DNA from: Nocardia fusca NBRC 14340
GTDB lineage: Bacteria; Actinomycetota; Actinomycetes; Mycobacteriales; Mycobacteriaceae
NCBI RefSeq assembly: GCF_001618425.1
Contig: NZ_BDCU01000045.1
Location: 18,866 to 82,865 of the forward strand
DNA: 64,000 nucleotides
Direction of reading: 5' to 3'
Shown: positions 7,841 through 16,040 of the stretch, piece by piece
How the letters are laid out: the number at the start of each line of letters is the position of its first letter
Position numbering within the stretch: the first letter of the stretch is position 1
Notes under the pieces: model-generated
Database searches by the model: none
Seen by the model: the letters and a program-made list of their open reading frames with translations, nothing else
What the model was told of the DNA's origin: nothing
Position numbers and translations under genes: made by a program

Positions 7841-9097
7841 TCACCTGCGTGTATCGAACGGCACACCGGCTCGGGCGTGGGCGGGCTCCGGTTCCGGCCG
7901 CACCATCGCACCCGCCGTGTCCCCCACCCGCCGCGCGACGATGCCCAGGCAGGCGCAGACCACGATCGCCACGCCCATCGGCACGCCGGTGGCGGGCCCG
8001 CCGAGACCGACCAGCGGGGAAACCACCGCGCCCAGCGCGAACTGCAGCGCGCCCATGAGCGCCGAGGCGGAACCGGCGGCATGGCGCGCCCGGCCGATCG
8101 CCAATGCGCTGGCGGTACCCATGACCGTCGGGGTGGCGGCCACCATCACGAAGAGGACGGGCAGCACCAGCGCCGCGGGCGCACCGGTGGCCAGCAATAC
8201 GAGCAAGACGGTCGCGGCGGTCAGGATCACCAGCTGCCCGATCCGCAGGATCGGCGCCGGGCCGAACCGGCCGACGAGCCGGGAGACCACCACGCCGGCC
8301 GCCACCATTCCGGCGGCATTGGTGGCGAACACGATCGTGTAGGCCCGGTTGGACATGCCGAGCACGTTCTCGATCACGAACGGCGAAGCCGAGATATAGG
8401 ACATCATCGCGGCGAATCCGAGCGCGAAGGCGAAGATGTACCCGAGATAGCCGCGCTCGGAGCCGATACCGCGCAGCGTACGGAGGGTCCCCCCGGCACC
8501 GGCGCGGTGTCGCTGCGCCGGTGGCAGCGATTCCGGCACCACGATCAGCGCGCCCAGGAACATCAGCACGAAGATCCCGCTCAGCACCCAGAATTCCGCC
8601 CGCCAGCCGGCGCTCACCAGCACGCCACCGAGCAGCGGTGCCACCACCGGCGCGATTCCGCCGATGGCGGAGAACAGGGTGAAGAGCCGGGCGGTGGCCG
8701 CTCCTTCGGTGCGGTCGGCGCCGACCGCACGACCGATGACCAGACCGGCGGAGGCGGTCAGCCCCTGCACGAAACGCATGGCGACGAGCAGCCAGATGGT
8801 GGGCGCCAGCGCACAGATCACGGTGACGACGACGGTGATCGCGGTGGCCACGACGAGTGGCCTGCGCCTGCCGTACCGATCGGAGAGCGGCCCGATGAGC
8901 AACTGACCCGCGGCGAGCCCGACGAGAAACGCCGTCAGCGTGAGCTGCACACTCGCCGCGCTGGTGTCCAGATCGGCGGCGAGGTCGGTGAACGCCGGCA
9001 GATACATGTCCACCGCGAACGGCGCCGCCGCCGAGAGCAGTGCCAGCACCACCAGCAGCAGCCCGGATACCCCGGGGCGCGTTCGGATCGGTAGCAC
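7841..9097 (-). CDS. Bcr/CflA-type MFS drug efflux transporter
   Basis: Proton-driven exporter of the 12-helix DHA1 group. The 418-residue protein has PFAVDMYLPAFTDLAADL in helix 1 and the MFS motif A region GQLLIGPLSDRYGRRRPLV between helices 2 and 3. RFVQGLTASAGLVIGRAVGAD resembles the Bcr/CflA motif. The GTG at 9097 is set by a strong GGGAGGAGG ribosome site 5 nt upstream. It is divergently paired with a MarR regulator across a 51-bp AT-rich gap, the usual arrangement for a repressor-controlled efflux pump. Substrate is unknown. Confidence 0.88.
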   Translation of the reverse strand: MLPIRTRPGVSGLLLVVLALLSAAAPFAVDMYLPAFTDLAADLDTSAASVQLTLTAFLVGLAAGQLLIGPLSDRYGRRRPLVVATAITVVVTVICALAPTIWLLVAMRFVQGLTASAGLVIGRAVGADRTEGAATARLFTLFSAIGGIAPVVAPLLGGVLVSAGWRAEFWVLSGIFVLMFLGALIVVPESLPPAQRHRAGAGGTLRTLRGIGSERGYLGYIFAFALGFAAMMSYISASPFVIENVLGMSNRAYTIVFATNAAGMVAAGVVVSRLVGRFGPAPILRIGQLVILTAATVLLVLLATGAPAALVLPVLFVMVAATPTVMGTASALAIGRARHAAGSASALMGALQFALGAVVSPLVGLGGPATGVPMGVAIVVCACLGIVARRVGDTAGAMVRPEPEPAHARAGVPFDTRR

Positions 9098-9148
9098 GAT
9101 GCCTCCTCCCAGATACTTATTTATACATACATAATCTATCATGACCGG
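9098..9148. promoter_or_regulatory. AT-rich divergent promoter/operator (MFS and MarR)
   Basis: Only 51 bp separate the GTG starts of the MFS and MarR genes. Its middle (about 9112-9141) is strikingly AT-rich for this genome, with TACTTATTTATACATACATA and a loose GATA...TATC symmetry. Both promoters must overlap here, so MarR bound at this point would block both. Confidence 0.6.
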
Positions 9149-9628
9149 GTGAGCAGCTACCCCTCCGATCTTCGTGCGCTGGACCACGCGCTGCGCGAGG
9201 TCGCGCGGGCGGTTCGCAAGGCCACCCCACGTCTCACCGGCGCCGAACCGCTCACCGACACCCAGTTCGAAGCGCTGCGAATCATCGTGCACAAACCCGG
9301 CGCCGCGGCGGGCGAACTGGCCGCGCTGGCCGGTATGCAGCCGAGCAATATGAGTGTGACACTGCGCCAACTGGGCGAATACGGCCTCATCGACCGCGAA
9401 CCCGACCCGGCGGACCGCCGCTGCAGCCGGATCATGCCCACCGAAAAGGCCATCGCGCACGCCCGCGAGATGGAAGCGGTACGTACCCGGCTCGTCCTCG
9501 ACGCCCTGGACACCCTGACTCCGGACGATCAGCAGAGTCTGACCGCGGCCATCGGCGGCCTGCGCGCCCTGGCCGACGCGCTCACCGGCGCGACACCGAC
9601 GCGGACCACCCGCCCGCGCACCGGCTGA
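9149..9628 (+). CDS. MarR-family transcriptional regulator
   Basis: A 159-residue winged-helix repressor. Recognition features are FEALRIIVHKPGAAAGELAA, the recognition-helix stretch MQPSNMSVTLRQLGEYGLID and the wing REPDPADRRCSRIMPTEKA. It is transcribed away from the Bcr/CflA pump with both starts 51 bp apart, so it most likely represses the pump and itself and releases DNA on binding a small ligand. The GTG at 9149 has no Shine-Dalgarno sequence and is probably close to the transcript start. It ends before a long hairpin shared with the convergent fadE5-like gene. Confidence 0.88.
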   Translation: MSSYPSDLRALDHALREVARAVRKATPRLTGAEPLTDTQFEALRIIVHKPGAAAGELAALAGMQPSNMSVTLRQLGEYGLIDREPDPADRRCSRIMPTEKAIAHAREMEAVRTRLVLDALDTLTPDDQQSLTAAIGGLRALADALTGATPTRTTRPRTG

Positions 9629-9648
9629 CCGCCGCTACCGCCCGCACA

Positions 9649-9687
9649 CCGGTACTACCCACCCGGTTTCCGGGCGGGTAGTACCGG
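9649..9687. terminator. long bidirectional terminator hairpin
   Basis: CCGGTACTACCC-A-CCCGG and CCGGG-C-GGGTAGTACCGG form a 17-pair stem with one mismatch and a TTT loop. It lies between the convergent MarR and acyl-CoA dehydrogenase genes. There is no long T-run, typical for actinobacterial terminators. Confidence 0.75.
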
Positions 9688-9692
9688 TCGGA

Positions 9693-11516
9693 TCAGAACG
9701 CCTCTTCGGGCATGCTCATGATGTCGGTGTCGATCGCCGCGAGGATCTCCTTGGTCGCGGTGAGGGTGGGCAACACGTTCTTCGCGAAGAAACTCGCCAC
9801 CCCGACCTTGCCCGTGTAGAACGGCCGATCGCGCTCGTCCGCCGTGGCCAATGCCGCCGTGGCGACCTCCGCCTGCACCAGCAGCCGCCAGCCGATCAGC
9901 AGATCGCCCACCGCCAGCAGGAACCGCACCGAGCCGAGACCCACCTTGTACAGCTCGGTGGGTTCGGACTGCGCGGCCACGACATAGCCGGTCAGCGACC
10001 CCGCCATCGCCTGGACATCCGCCAGCGCGGTGCGCAGCAGGGCCCGCTCGGTGTCCAGCCGGCCGGTGGGCGCATCCAGGAAAGCGGTGATCTGGCCGAA
10101 GATCTGCCCCGCCGCGGCGCCCTTGTCCCGGATGATCTTGCGGAAGAAGAAGTCCTGCGCCTGGATGGCGGTGGTGCCCTCGTACAGCGAGTCGATCTTC
10201 GCGTCACGGATGTACTGCTCGATCGGGTAGTCCTGGAGATAGCCCGAACCGCCCAGGGTCTGCAGCGATTCGGTCAGGTACTGATAGGCCCGCTCGGAGC
10301 CGACACCCTTGACGATGGGCAGCAGGAAATCGTCTATCCGGTGCGCCGTTTCGGCATCCACCCCGGAAACCAGTTGCGCCACATCGGCATCCTGGTGGAT
10401 CGCGGTGTAGAGGTAGACCGCGCGCATACCCTCGGCATAGGCCTTCTGCATCGCGAGACTGCGCCGAACATCGGGATGCCGGGTGATCGGGACCCGGGGC
10501 GCGGTCTTGTCGGTCATCCGGGTCAGGTCGGCGCCCTGCACCCGCTCCTTCGCGTAGGCGAGCGCGTTCAGGTAGCCGGTGGACAGGGTCCCGCTGGATT
10601 TGACGCCGACCATCATGCGCGCGTTTTCGATGACCTTGAACATCTGGGCGATCCCGTTGTGGCTGTCGCCGACCAGCCAGCCCACGGCGGGCTTCGCGCC
10701 GCCGAAGGTGAGTTCACAGGTGGGCGAGGACTTCAGGCCCATCTTGTGTTCGACACCCGTCACGTACACGCCGTTGCGCTCGCCCAGTTCCAGGGTCTGC
10801 GGATCGAACAGGAATTTCGGCACGTAGAACAGGGACAGGCCCTTGGTGCCCGGCCCCGCGCCCTCGGGCCGCGCCAGCACCAGGTGGAAGACGTTTTCCG
10901 CGGTGTCGCCGACATCGGCGCCGGAGATGAAACGTTTGACGCCCTCGATATGCCAGGTGCCGTCGGGCTGTTCGACCGCTTTGGCCCGGCCCGCACCCAC
11001 ATCCGAACCCGCGTCGGGCTCGGTGAGCACCATGGTGCCCTGCCAGTGCCGATCGAAACCGGCGGCGGCCCAATGCTTCTGCTGGTCGGTGCCGATTCCG
11101 AACAGGACCTGCGCCATCACCGCACCCATATCGAAGAACACCGCGGCCGGGTTGGCGCAGGTGATCATCTCGCTCACCGCCCAGCACAGCGCGGCGGGAG
11201 CGGGCATCCCGCCCATCTCCTCGGGTTTACCGAGGCGGTTCCAGCCGGCGTCCCGGACGGCATGGACGGTCTTGGCCAACGGTTCCGGGACGGTGACCGA
11301 GTGGGTGTCCGGGACGAACTCCACCGGATCCCGGTCGGCGGCCGCGAAGGATTCCGCCACCGGTCCTTCGGCCAGGCGTTTCACCTCCGCCAGGATCTCT
11401 CGCGCGGTATCGGTGTCCAGGTCCCCGTACGCGCCGGCGTCGAGAATTTTGCCCAATTCGAACACCTCGAAGAGGTTGAATTCGATATCACGCAGATTCG
11501 CCTGGTAGTGACCCAC
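9693..11516 (-). CDS. acyl-CoA dehydrogenase, FadE5 type
   Basis: FAD-dependent first step of fatty acid beta-oxidation. The 607-residue length and the start VGHYQANLRDIEFNLFEVFE match the FadE5/AcdA group of large acyl-CoA dehydrogenases. Visible family elements are GTMVLTEPDAGSDVGA (substrate and FAD loop, residue about 175), GVKRFISGADVG, MGLKSSPTCELTF, and DSLYEGTTAIQAQDFFFRKI with the E-G-T catalytic segment near 437. The GTG at 11516 is preceded by AGGAGG at 6 nt. The gene stands alone, ending at a shared terminator with the MarR gene. Chain-length preference cannot be told from sequence. Confidence 0.9.
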   Translation of the reverse strand: MGHYQANLRDIEFNLFEVFELGKILDAGAYGDLDTDTAREILAEVKRLAEGPVAESFAAADRDPVEFVPDTHSVTVPEPLAKTVHAVRDAGWNRLGKPEEMGGMPAPAALCWAVSEMITCANPAAVFFDMGAVMAQVLFGIGTDQQKHWAAAGFDRHWQGTMVLTEPDAGSDVGAGRAKAVEQPDGTWHIEGVKRFISGADVGDTAENVFHLVLARPEGAGPGTKGLSLFYVPKFLFDPQTLELGERNGVYVTGVEHKMGLKSSPTCELTFGGAKPAVGWLVGDSHNGIAQMFKVIENARMMVGVKSSGTLSTGYLNALAYAKERVQGADLTRMTDKTAPRVPITRHPDVRRSLAMQKAYAEGMRAVYLYTAIHQDADVAQLVSGVDAETAHRIDDFLLPIVKGVGSERAYQYLTESLQTLGGSGYLQDYPIEQYIRDAKIDSLYEGTTAIQAQDFFFRKIIRDKGAAAGQIFGQITAFLDAPTGRLDTERALLRTALADVQAMAGSLTGYVVAAQSEPTELYKVGLGSVRFLLAVGDLLIGWRLLVQAEVATAALATADERDRPFYTGKVGVASFFAKNVLPTLTATKEILAAIDTDIMSMPEEAF

Positions 11517-11684
11517 GGCTGTCCTCCTGGTCGGTACGGTCGGCGGCCGGGCCGACCGCCTGGTTACAGGCTTTTTGACATCGTACGAACTGAAGGGTGC
11601 CGGACCAGGCGCCGGGTACGCAACCGTAGCCTCACGGGCCCGGCCCAAGTCCGCCGGCAGTGTCCGGGACGGCGCGTTATCGCC

Positions 11685-12554
11685 TCAACAACCCGGCTGC
11701 AACGGCCAGCACTCCACCGGGCCCGCGGGCGTGGGTACGGCCGGCGCGACGGTGGTGCTGGGGGCCGCCGGTTCGGCGGCGGGACCGTCGGCGAGCAGGG
11801 AACCGGCGATCGCGCCCAGCACTATCAATACGCCCAGCACCGCGACCCCCAGCACCGCCCAGCCGATGATGTCCTGGGTGGGGCCGGAATCCGGGCGGCG
11901 CCAGCCGGGCCGCTCGCGCGGTTTCCGCGGCGGCTCCGGCAGTTTGTCCTCGAAGCCGGCGGCGATCAATTCGGCGCGATCCGGCGCCCAGCCGGTGAGC
12001 GCCCGGGTGGCCGCGCAGACCCGGCCCAGCGTCCAGCGGGGCGACCCGGGGGCGAAATTCTCCAGGAAGATCCGCAGTTCGGTGGATTCGACCGCGTTCC
12101 CGACCACCACATCCAGTCCCGGCCGCAGAGTTTCCCGGCCCGGCCGCAGTACCACGCCCCGCATGGGGACCAGCACCACCGCCCCGCACAGCTGTCCGGG
12201 ATCGTAGGTGGCGCGTTCGAAGGTCAGCTCGACCTCCCGCACCGCGCTCTCCAACTGCCGAATCGGATTCGCGCCGAATTCCAGTTCCAGATCCGCGGCG
12301 GCCGCGCCCACCTGCCACGGCCGGTCCTGGGAAACCGTGAGCACACCGCTCTGCCGCCTACGGAACCCGACCACCTCGATCACGAGAACACCCTGGGGTG
12401 TCCAGATCACCGCCCCGATCTGCCGGGTCCCGCGCTGGGTGCCGATCCGCAGGTCGACGATGGCAAGGCCGGTCGTCGGCAACTGCCGCAGGCACTCCAC
12501 GAATTCCTTTTCGGCCGCGGATAGTTCCGCCCGATCGTCGACCTTCACCAGCAT
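11685..12554 (-). CDS. NERD-like domain membrane-anchored protein
   Basis: A 289-residue protein. The N-terminal half (about residues 10-170) looks like a nuclease-related (NERD) domain: EKEFVECLRQLPTTGLAIVD, then IGAVIWTPQGVLVIEVVGFR, where family members carry the V.E.K-like core. A Pro/Arg-rich linker follows, then one strong transmembrane helix near 232-255 (IIGWAVLGVAVLGVLIVLGA). A short extracytoplasmic tail holds Thr/Pro/Ala repeats and cysteines (ECWPLQPGC). The catalytic pattern is incomplete (no clear Lys after VIEV), so nuclease activity is doubtful. It may be a cell-envelope protein of the nocardiae. It is followed by fadE5 168 bp away. Confidence 0.55.
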   Translation of the reverse strand: MLVKVDDRAELSAAEKEFVECLRQLPTTGLAIVDLRIGTQRGTRQIGAVIWTPQGVLVIEVVGFRRRQSGVLTVSQDRPWQVGAAAADLELEFGANPIRQLESAVREVELTFERATYDPGQLCGAVVLVPMRGVVLRPGRETLRPGLDVVVGNAVESTELRIFLENFAPGSPRWTLGRVCAATRALTGWAPDRAELIAAGFEDKLPEPPRKPRERPGWRRPDSGPTQDIIGWAVLGVAVLGVLIVLGAIAGSLLADGPAAEPAAPSTTVAPAVPTPAGPVECWPLQPGC

Positions 12555-12727
12555 CGTGCTCTACCTCTGCCGCGTGTCGTTGCCCCTCATGCCACCACCG
12601 ACCCCCATGTCGATCATGACCCGCCAGTCCCTTTCGTACCACTCATATGACCTGCGGCTCAGGCGAATCGGGAATCAGCGCCCCGGATCTCGGGGCGCCG
12701 CTACCCGGTACGGCACCCGTGCGGGTC

Positions 12728-13105
12728 TCAGACCCATTGCACGAGCTGGTAGATGATCCCGTTCCGATCGGTCGTCTGGAAGTAGCGTTCCCCCCATTCC
12801 TCGGTCTCGACGGGGGTGACGATCGGAGCGCCTCCCTTCTGCAGGCGCGCGTATTCGGTGTCGATATCGGCCACCACGAACACCACGAGCAGCCCGTCCC
12901 CGGCGGAGCCGGCGGCGCGTTCGGGTTTGAAGGTGGACAGGCCGGTGCGCAGGTAGATGAGGTTCATTCCCGCTTCCGGATGGGCGAGCGAGACGAAACC
13001 GTCGGCCGCCATCTGCTCGGTGAAGCCGAAATGGGTGGTGACGAACTCCGCCGATGCGGCCGGGTCGGCAACGTTCAGCGAGATGGCAGAACCGGTGATT
13101 CGCAT
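12728..13105 (-). CDS. glyoxalase/bleomycin resistance family protein
   Basis: A 125-residue single vicinal-oxygen-chelate domain protein. It reads MRITGSAISLNVADPAASAE, then HFGFTEQ, GLLVVFVVADIDTEYARLQKG and a C-terminal ERYFQTTDRNGIIYQLVQWV where a metal-binding Glu is common but Gln occurs here. Such proteins act on glyoxals, antibiotics or ring substrates, and this one cannot be assigned. The ATG at 13105 has GGAGG 4-5 nt upstream. A palindromic operator-like sequence lies just upstream at 13126-13139, suggesting control by a TetR-type regulator that is not adjacent. Confidence 0.8.
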   Translation of the reverse strand: MRITGSAISLNVADPAASAEFVTTHFGFTEQMAADGFVSLAHPEAGMNLIYLRTGLSTFKPERAAGSAGDGLLVVFVVADIDTEYARLQKGGAPIVTPVETEEWGERYFQTTDRNGIIYQLVQWV

Positions 13106-13125
13106 ATGACCTCCGTTTTCCAAAA

Positions 13126-13139
13126 ACACCGTATGGTGT
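13126..13139. promoter_or_regulatory. inverted repeat upstream of glyoxalase gene
   Basis: ACACC-GTAT-GGTGT is an inverted repeat 21 bp upstream of the glyoxalase start codon and within its expected promoter. The form is like TetR-family operators. No regulator gene lies next to it; the divergent neighbour is a patatin. Confidence 0.45.
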
Positions 13140-13282
13140 ACGTAGTATTTGTACCCGATGGGATCGCCGACCGCAGCGTGATCCGCCGCACGCCGGAGAC
13201 TTCCCGGAGCCGACCGGCGGCCCTCGGCGATACCGACCGGTCGCGCCCGGCAGAACCCGCCCCCTCCGGCTAATCTCGTGCC

Positions 13283-14176
13283 ATGCCTGACGCCCGGCCC
13301 ACCGCAACGCCCACGATCGCGCTGGTACTGGGAGGCGGTGGCCCGGTCGGCATCGCCTGGCTGAGCGGCCTGGCGATCGGTCTACGCGACGCCGGAATCG
13401 ATCTGGCGCTGGCCGACCGCATCATCGGCACCTCCGCCGGGGCGGTCGTCGGCTCGGCTCTCGCCTCCGGGATCGATATCGCTACGCTGCTGACCCCACG
13501 ACCGCGGAACGCCGAACCGGCCCGGCACGACTACGCACCGCTGCTGGAGATCGCTTCGCTGCTGCGCGCCGTCGACCAGGATCGCGACCTGGTACTCCAA
13601 CGGGTCGGCGAGCTCGCACTGGGCGCCCGCACCGGCGACCCGGCGGTGCACATCGACCGCATCGGCTCACTCGTCGGTTTCGCCGAATGGCCCGAGCACG
13701 ATCTGCGGATCGCCGCCATCGATATCGGGTCGGGGACCCTCACCGCCTGGACTCGGGACGGCGCCGCCACCCTCGTCGAGGCGCTCGCCTCGAGTACCGC
13801 GGTGCCCGGCGTATTCCCCCCGATCGAGATCGCCGGCCGGCACTACATCGACGGCGGGGTCCGCTCCACCGTCAATGCCGACCTCGCCGTGGGCCACGAT
13901 GTGATCGTGATCCTGGAACCGCTGGCCCATGTGTATCCGCGCACCCGCGCCGACCGGGAACTCGGACCGGCCCGGGAGATCTCGATACGCCCGGACGATA
14001 TCGCCGTCGCCGCGTTCGGCACCGACCTCTTCGCCGACACCGCCCTCCATCCGGCCTACGAATCCGGCGTCCGGCAGGCGGCGGCAGCAGCGGCCGAACT
14101 GAAGGAATTCTGGCCCGCCGCACCGACCGCCGGGCCGGTCGGGTCAGATCACGCGCGGACCGCGGGCGGCGCGTAG
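13283..14176 (+). CDS. patatin-like phospholipase
   Basis: Serine acyl hydrolase that would cleave lipid acyl esters. The 297-residue protein has the family elements in order: the oxyanion loop LVLGGGGPVGIAWLSGL near residue 14, nucleophile motif GTSAG (Ser near 50) and the catalytic Asp in DGGVRSTVNADLAVG near 191. There is no signal peptide or membrane helix. Translation is probably leaderless: TAATCT at 13271-13276 lies 6 nt before the ATG. The final 25 residues are low-complexity. It stands alone in its transcription unit. Confidence 0.88.
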   Translation: MPDARPTATPTIALVLGGGGPVGIAWLSGLAIGLRDAGIDLALADRIIGTSAGAVVGSALASGIDIATLLTPRPRNAEPARHDYAPLLEIASLLRAVDQDRDLVLQRVGELALGARTGDPAVHIDRIGSLVGFAEWPEHDLRIAAIDIGSGTLTAWTRDGAATLVEALASSTAVPGVFPPIEIAGRHYIDGGVRSTVNADLAVGHDVIVILEPLAHVYPRTRADRELGPAREISIRPDDIAVAAFGTDLFADTALHPAYESGVRQAAAAAAELKEFWPAAPTAGPVGSDHARTAGGA

Positions 14177-14445
14177 GCCGCTGCGCGCCTGACCGGCACG
14201 GGCCGGCACCGGTGGGATGAGTGCCGCGTCCACCCCGATCCGCTGCGCGAGGCGCCGAGGCCGGGCATGGCCCGGTCCATGCCGTGGCGCCCTGGTGAGA
14301 GCCGTTCCCGGTCGATCTTTCCGGCGAGCCGGATTTCCGCCCCGGGTGCGCGCAATCGTCCCGAAACTATTGCCGCACCCGCCTTTCCGGGCCATCTCGC
14401 CCGCCCGGCGCATCCGGCCTGGCGCCACCGGCAGCGCCGCGCTAA
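14177..14445. other. non-coding stretch before the SRPBCC-ArsR operon
   Basis: No gene was accepted in this stretch. A 78-codon open frame at 14217-14450 is rich in Arg and Pro and has no ribosome site. Several short GC-rich palindromes could end patatin transcription, but none is distinctive. The right end runs into the ArsR operator at 14446. Confidence 0.45.
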
Positions 14446-14463
14446 TATAAGTTCAAGCTTATA
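14446..14463. promoter_or_regulatory. ArsR-type operator
   Basis: TATAAG-TTCAAG-CTTATA is a perfect 6+6 inverted repeat ending 13 bp before the start of the SRPBCC-arsR operon. It covers the likely -10 region (TAATAT/TATAAG), so binding would block transcription. The operon's own ArsR protein is the natural candidate. Confidence 0.65.
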
Positions 14464-14476
14464 AAGGGAGGAAGAC

Positions 14477-15133
14477 ATGGGTTTGCTCACCGATCCCGCC
14501 GCCATCGCAGGACTGGTCGCCCGGGAGGTCCGCACCGCCGAACGGCAGGGAGCGGTCACCCGGATCGCCGTGGCGCGGCGCACCTACGCCACCGATCCGG
14601 AGGATCTGTGGGAGGCACTCACCGATATCGAGCGGATTCCGCGCTGGTTCCTGCCGATCACCGGCGAGTTGGCCGTCGGCGGCAGGTATCAGCTCGAAGG
14701 AAATGCCGGCGGTGTGGTCGAAGAATGTGAACGACCGAAACGGTTCGCGGTGACCTGGGAGATGGGACCCATGGTTTCCTGGCTCGAAATCCGGCTCGAA
14801 CCCGGCGCCGGCGGGACCACACTCGAATTGGTGCACGAAGCACCGGTCGATCCGGATATGTGGAAACAATTCGGCCCCGGCGCGGTGGGCGTCGGCTGGG
14901 ATCTGGCACTCATGGGACTCGGCCTGCATCTGGAAACCGGCGCCGGAGTCGACCCGGCGATGGCGCTGGAATTCCCGGCCACCCCGGAAGGCCGGGATTT
15001 CGTCCGGGCCGCGGCGAGCGGCTGGGCGGAGGCGGCGATCGCCGACGGTGACGATCCGGCGCAGGCCCGGGCGGGCGCCGAGGCGACCACCGGCTTCTAC
15101 ACCGTCACCCCCGAGGAGGAGGAGCGATCCTGA
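14477..15133 (+). CDS. SRPBCC (AHSA1-like) domain protein
   Basis: A 218-residue START/Bet v1-fold protein of the Aha1-like group. It reads RTYATDPEDLWEALTDIERI, RWFLPITGELAVGGRYQLEG, WLEIRLEPGAGGTTLELVHE and a conserved FGPGAVGVGWDLALMGLGLH. Members often pair with an ArsR/SdpR-type repressor, as here: the ATG of the arsR gene overlaps the TGA of this gene by one base. The fold binds hydrophobic ligands; the ligand is unknown. AGGGAGGAAG gives a strong ribosome site, and the operator sits immediately upstream. Confidence 0.82.
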   Translation: MGLLTDPAAIAGLVAREVRTAERQGAVTRIAVARRTYATDPEDLWEALTDIERIPRWFLPITGELAVGGRYQLEGNAGGVVEECERPKRFAVTWEMGPMVSWLEIRLEPGAGGTTLELVHEAPVDPDMWKQFGPGAVGVGWDLALMGLGLHLETGAGVDPAMALEFPATPEGRDFVRAAASGWAEAAIADGDDPAQARAGAEATTGFYTVTPEEEERS

Positions 15134-15531
15134 TGGGCCGGCCCGCCCCGGCGAATGTGTTCGAGGCACTCGGCGATCCGGTGCGCCGCGCGATACTGCA
15201 ACTGGTGGCCGGCGGTGAACGGTCCGCCGGCGCCCTGGTCGAGGAGATCCGCGAGTACACCCCGATCTCACAACCCGCTGTCTCCCAGCATCTCAAGGTG
15301 TTGCGGGAAGCCGGCCTGGTCCGCGTGCGCTCGGAAACCAACCGCCGCTTCTACGCACTGGAACCCGACGGGCTGGCCGCCGCCCGGGAATGGCTCGCCG
15401 AACTGGTGGATCCGCTGGCCGGGTTCGCCCAACCCCTCGATGCCCTGGCGACCGAGGTCGCCCGCGGCAAACGCGAACGCCGTGGGAAGAGCACCGGAGC
15501 AGCAACGGATCGTACGGACCGCACCGCCTGA
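15133..15531 (+). CDS. ArsR/SdpR-family regulator
   Basis: A 132-residue winged-helix repressor: ANVFEALGDPVRRAILQLVA (residues 6-25), then TPISQPAVSQHLKVLREAGL with the recognition helix, and RSETNRRFYALEPDGLAAAR forming the wing. It lacks the ELCVCDL cysteines of metal-sensing ArsR members, so it belongs to the non-metal SdpR-like group found with AHSA1 proteins. It is translationally coupled to the upstream SRPBCC gene and probably autoregulates through the palindrome at 14446-14463. The Lys/Arg-rich C-terminal tail is variable. Confidence 0.87.
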   Translation: MGRPAPANVFEALGDPVRRAILQLVAGGERSAGALVEEIREYTPISQPAVSQHLKVLREAGLVRVRSETNRRFYALEPDGLAAAREWLAELVDPLAGFAQPLDALATEVARGKRERRGKSTGAATDRTDRTA

Positions 15532-15663
15532 CGGTCGCTTCGATTCCCCTTGCACCACTGCAGCGGTAGGCCAGGTATCGCCGGATCAGTCGAGCCGGGG
15601 TCGTGGTCGATCCGGCGAACAATCCGAGTGTCGAGGATGCCCGGCGTCCAGGATGATGGAGAT

Positions 15664-15955
15664 GTGAATGCTCCCGCGCCCGGCCCGGTCTTCGATGTGA
15701 TCGCCGTACTGAACGGCGCCGTGGACCTGCGCTCCTCTCAGCGCCGGAACCTGGCCTGAGCACGCCTCCGCGCGGGTGGAGTACCGCAAAACGGGCGGCA
15801 GTGTGCCCGTCATCTTCGAGCCGATCGTCCACCTGCTCAATGGCATCGAACTGCTCGAATCCCAAGGGTGGGAGCTGGTCGGTGTGGTCGAACGGAGCGT
15901 CGACAGCACGAACTCCAAGGAGTGCTGCCTGGTGGCATTCCTGCGCCGCCCCTGA
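15664..15955 (+). pseudogene. small gene split by a +1 frameshift (or 59-aa gene from GTG 15776)
   Basis: Two consecutive frames each look coding. From GTG 15664 the frame reads VNAPAPGPVFDVIAVLNGAV...QRRNLA and meets TGA at 15757. Skipping one base there continues EHASARVEYRKTGGSVPVIF...LLESQGWELVGVVERSVDST...LVAFLRRP to a stop at 15953-15955. The combined protein would be about 96 residues. The WELVGVVE motif is like small DUF4177-type proteins. Alternatively, only the second half is a gene, starting at GTG 15776 (59 residues). A sequencing error, a real mutation, or a +1 frameshift at GCC UGA G would each explain it. Function is unknown. Confidence 0.5.
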
Positions 15956-16040
15956 CGTGGACCGGTCCATCGCACGTGACACCGCTCGAGCTCGGCGGCG
16001 CACTCCCACGCCGGCGCCCGGCACCTGATATACACCTGGG

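Noticed and set aside
10341..12524. 727-codon open frame on the plus strand
   Set aside because: It lies antisense to the acyl-CoA dehydrogenase and NERD-like genes. It has no ribosome site and its composition (Arg, His, Gly, Pro rich) is that of a GC-rich shadow frame.
14217..14450. 78-codon gene before the SRPBCC operon
   Set aside because: No ribosome site, Arg/Pro-rich composition and overlap with the ArsR operator region.
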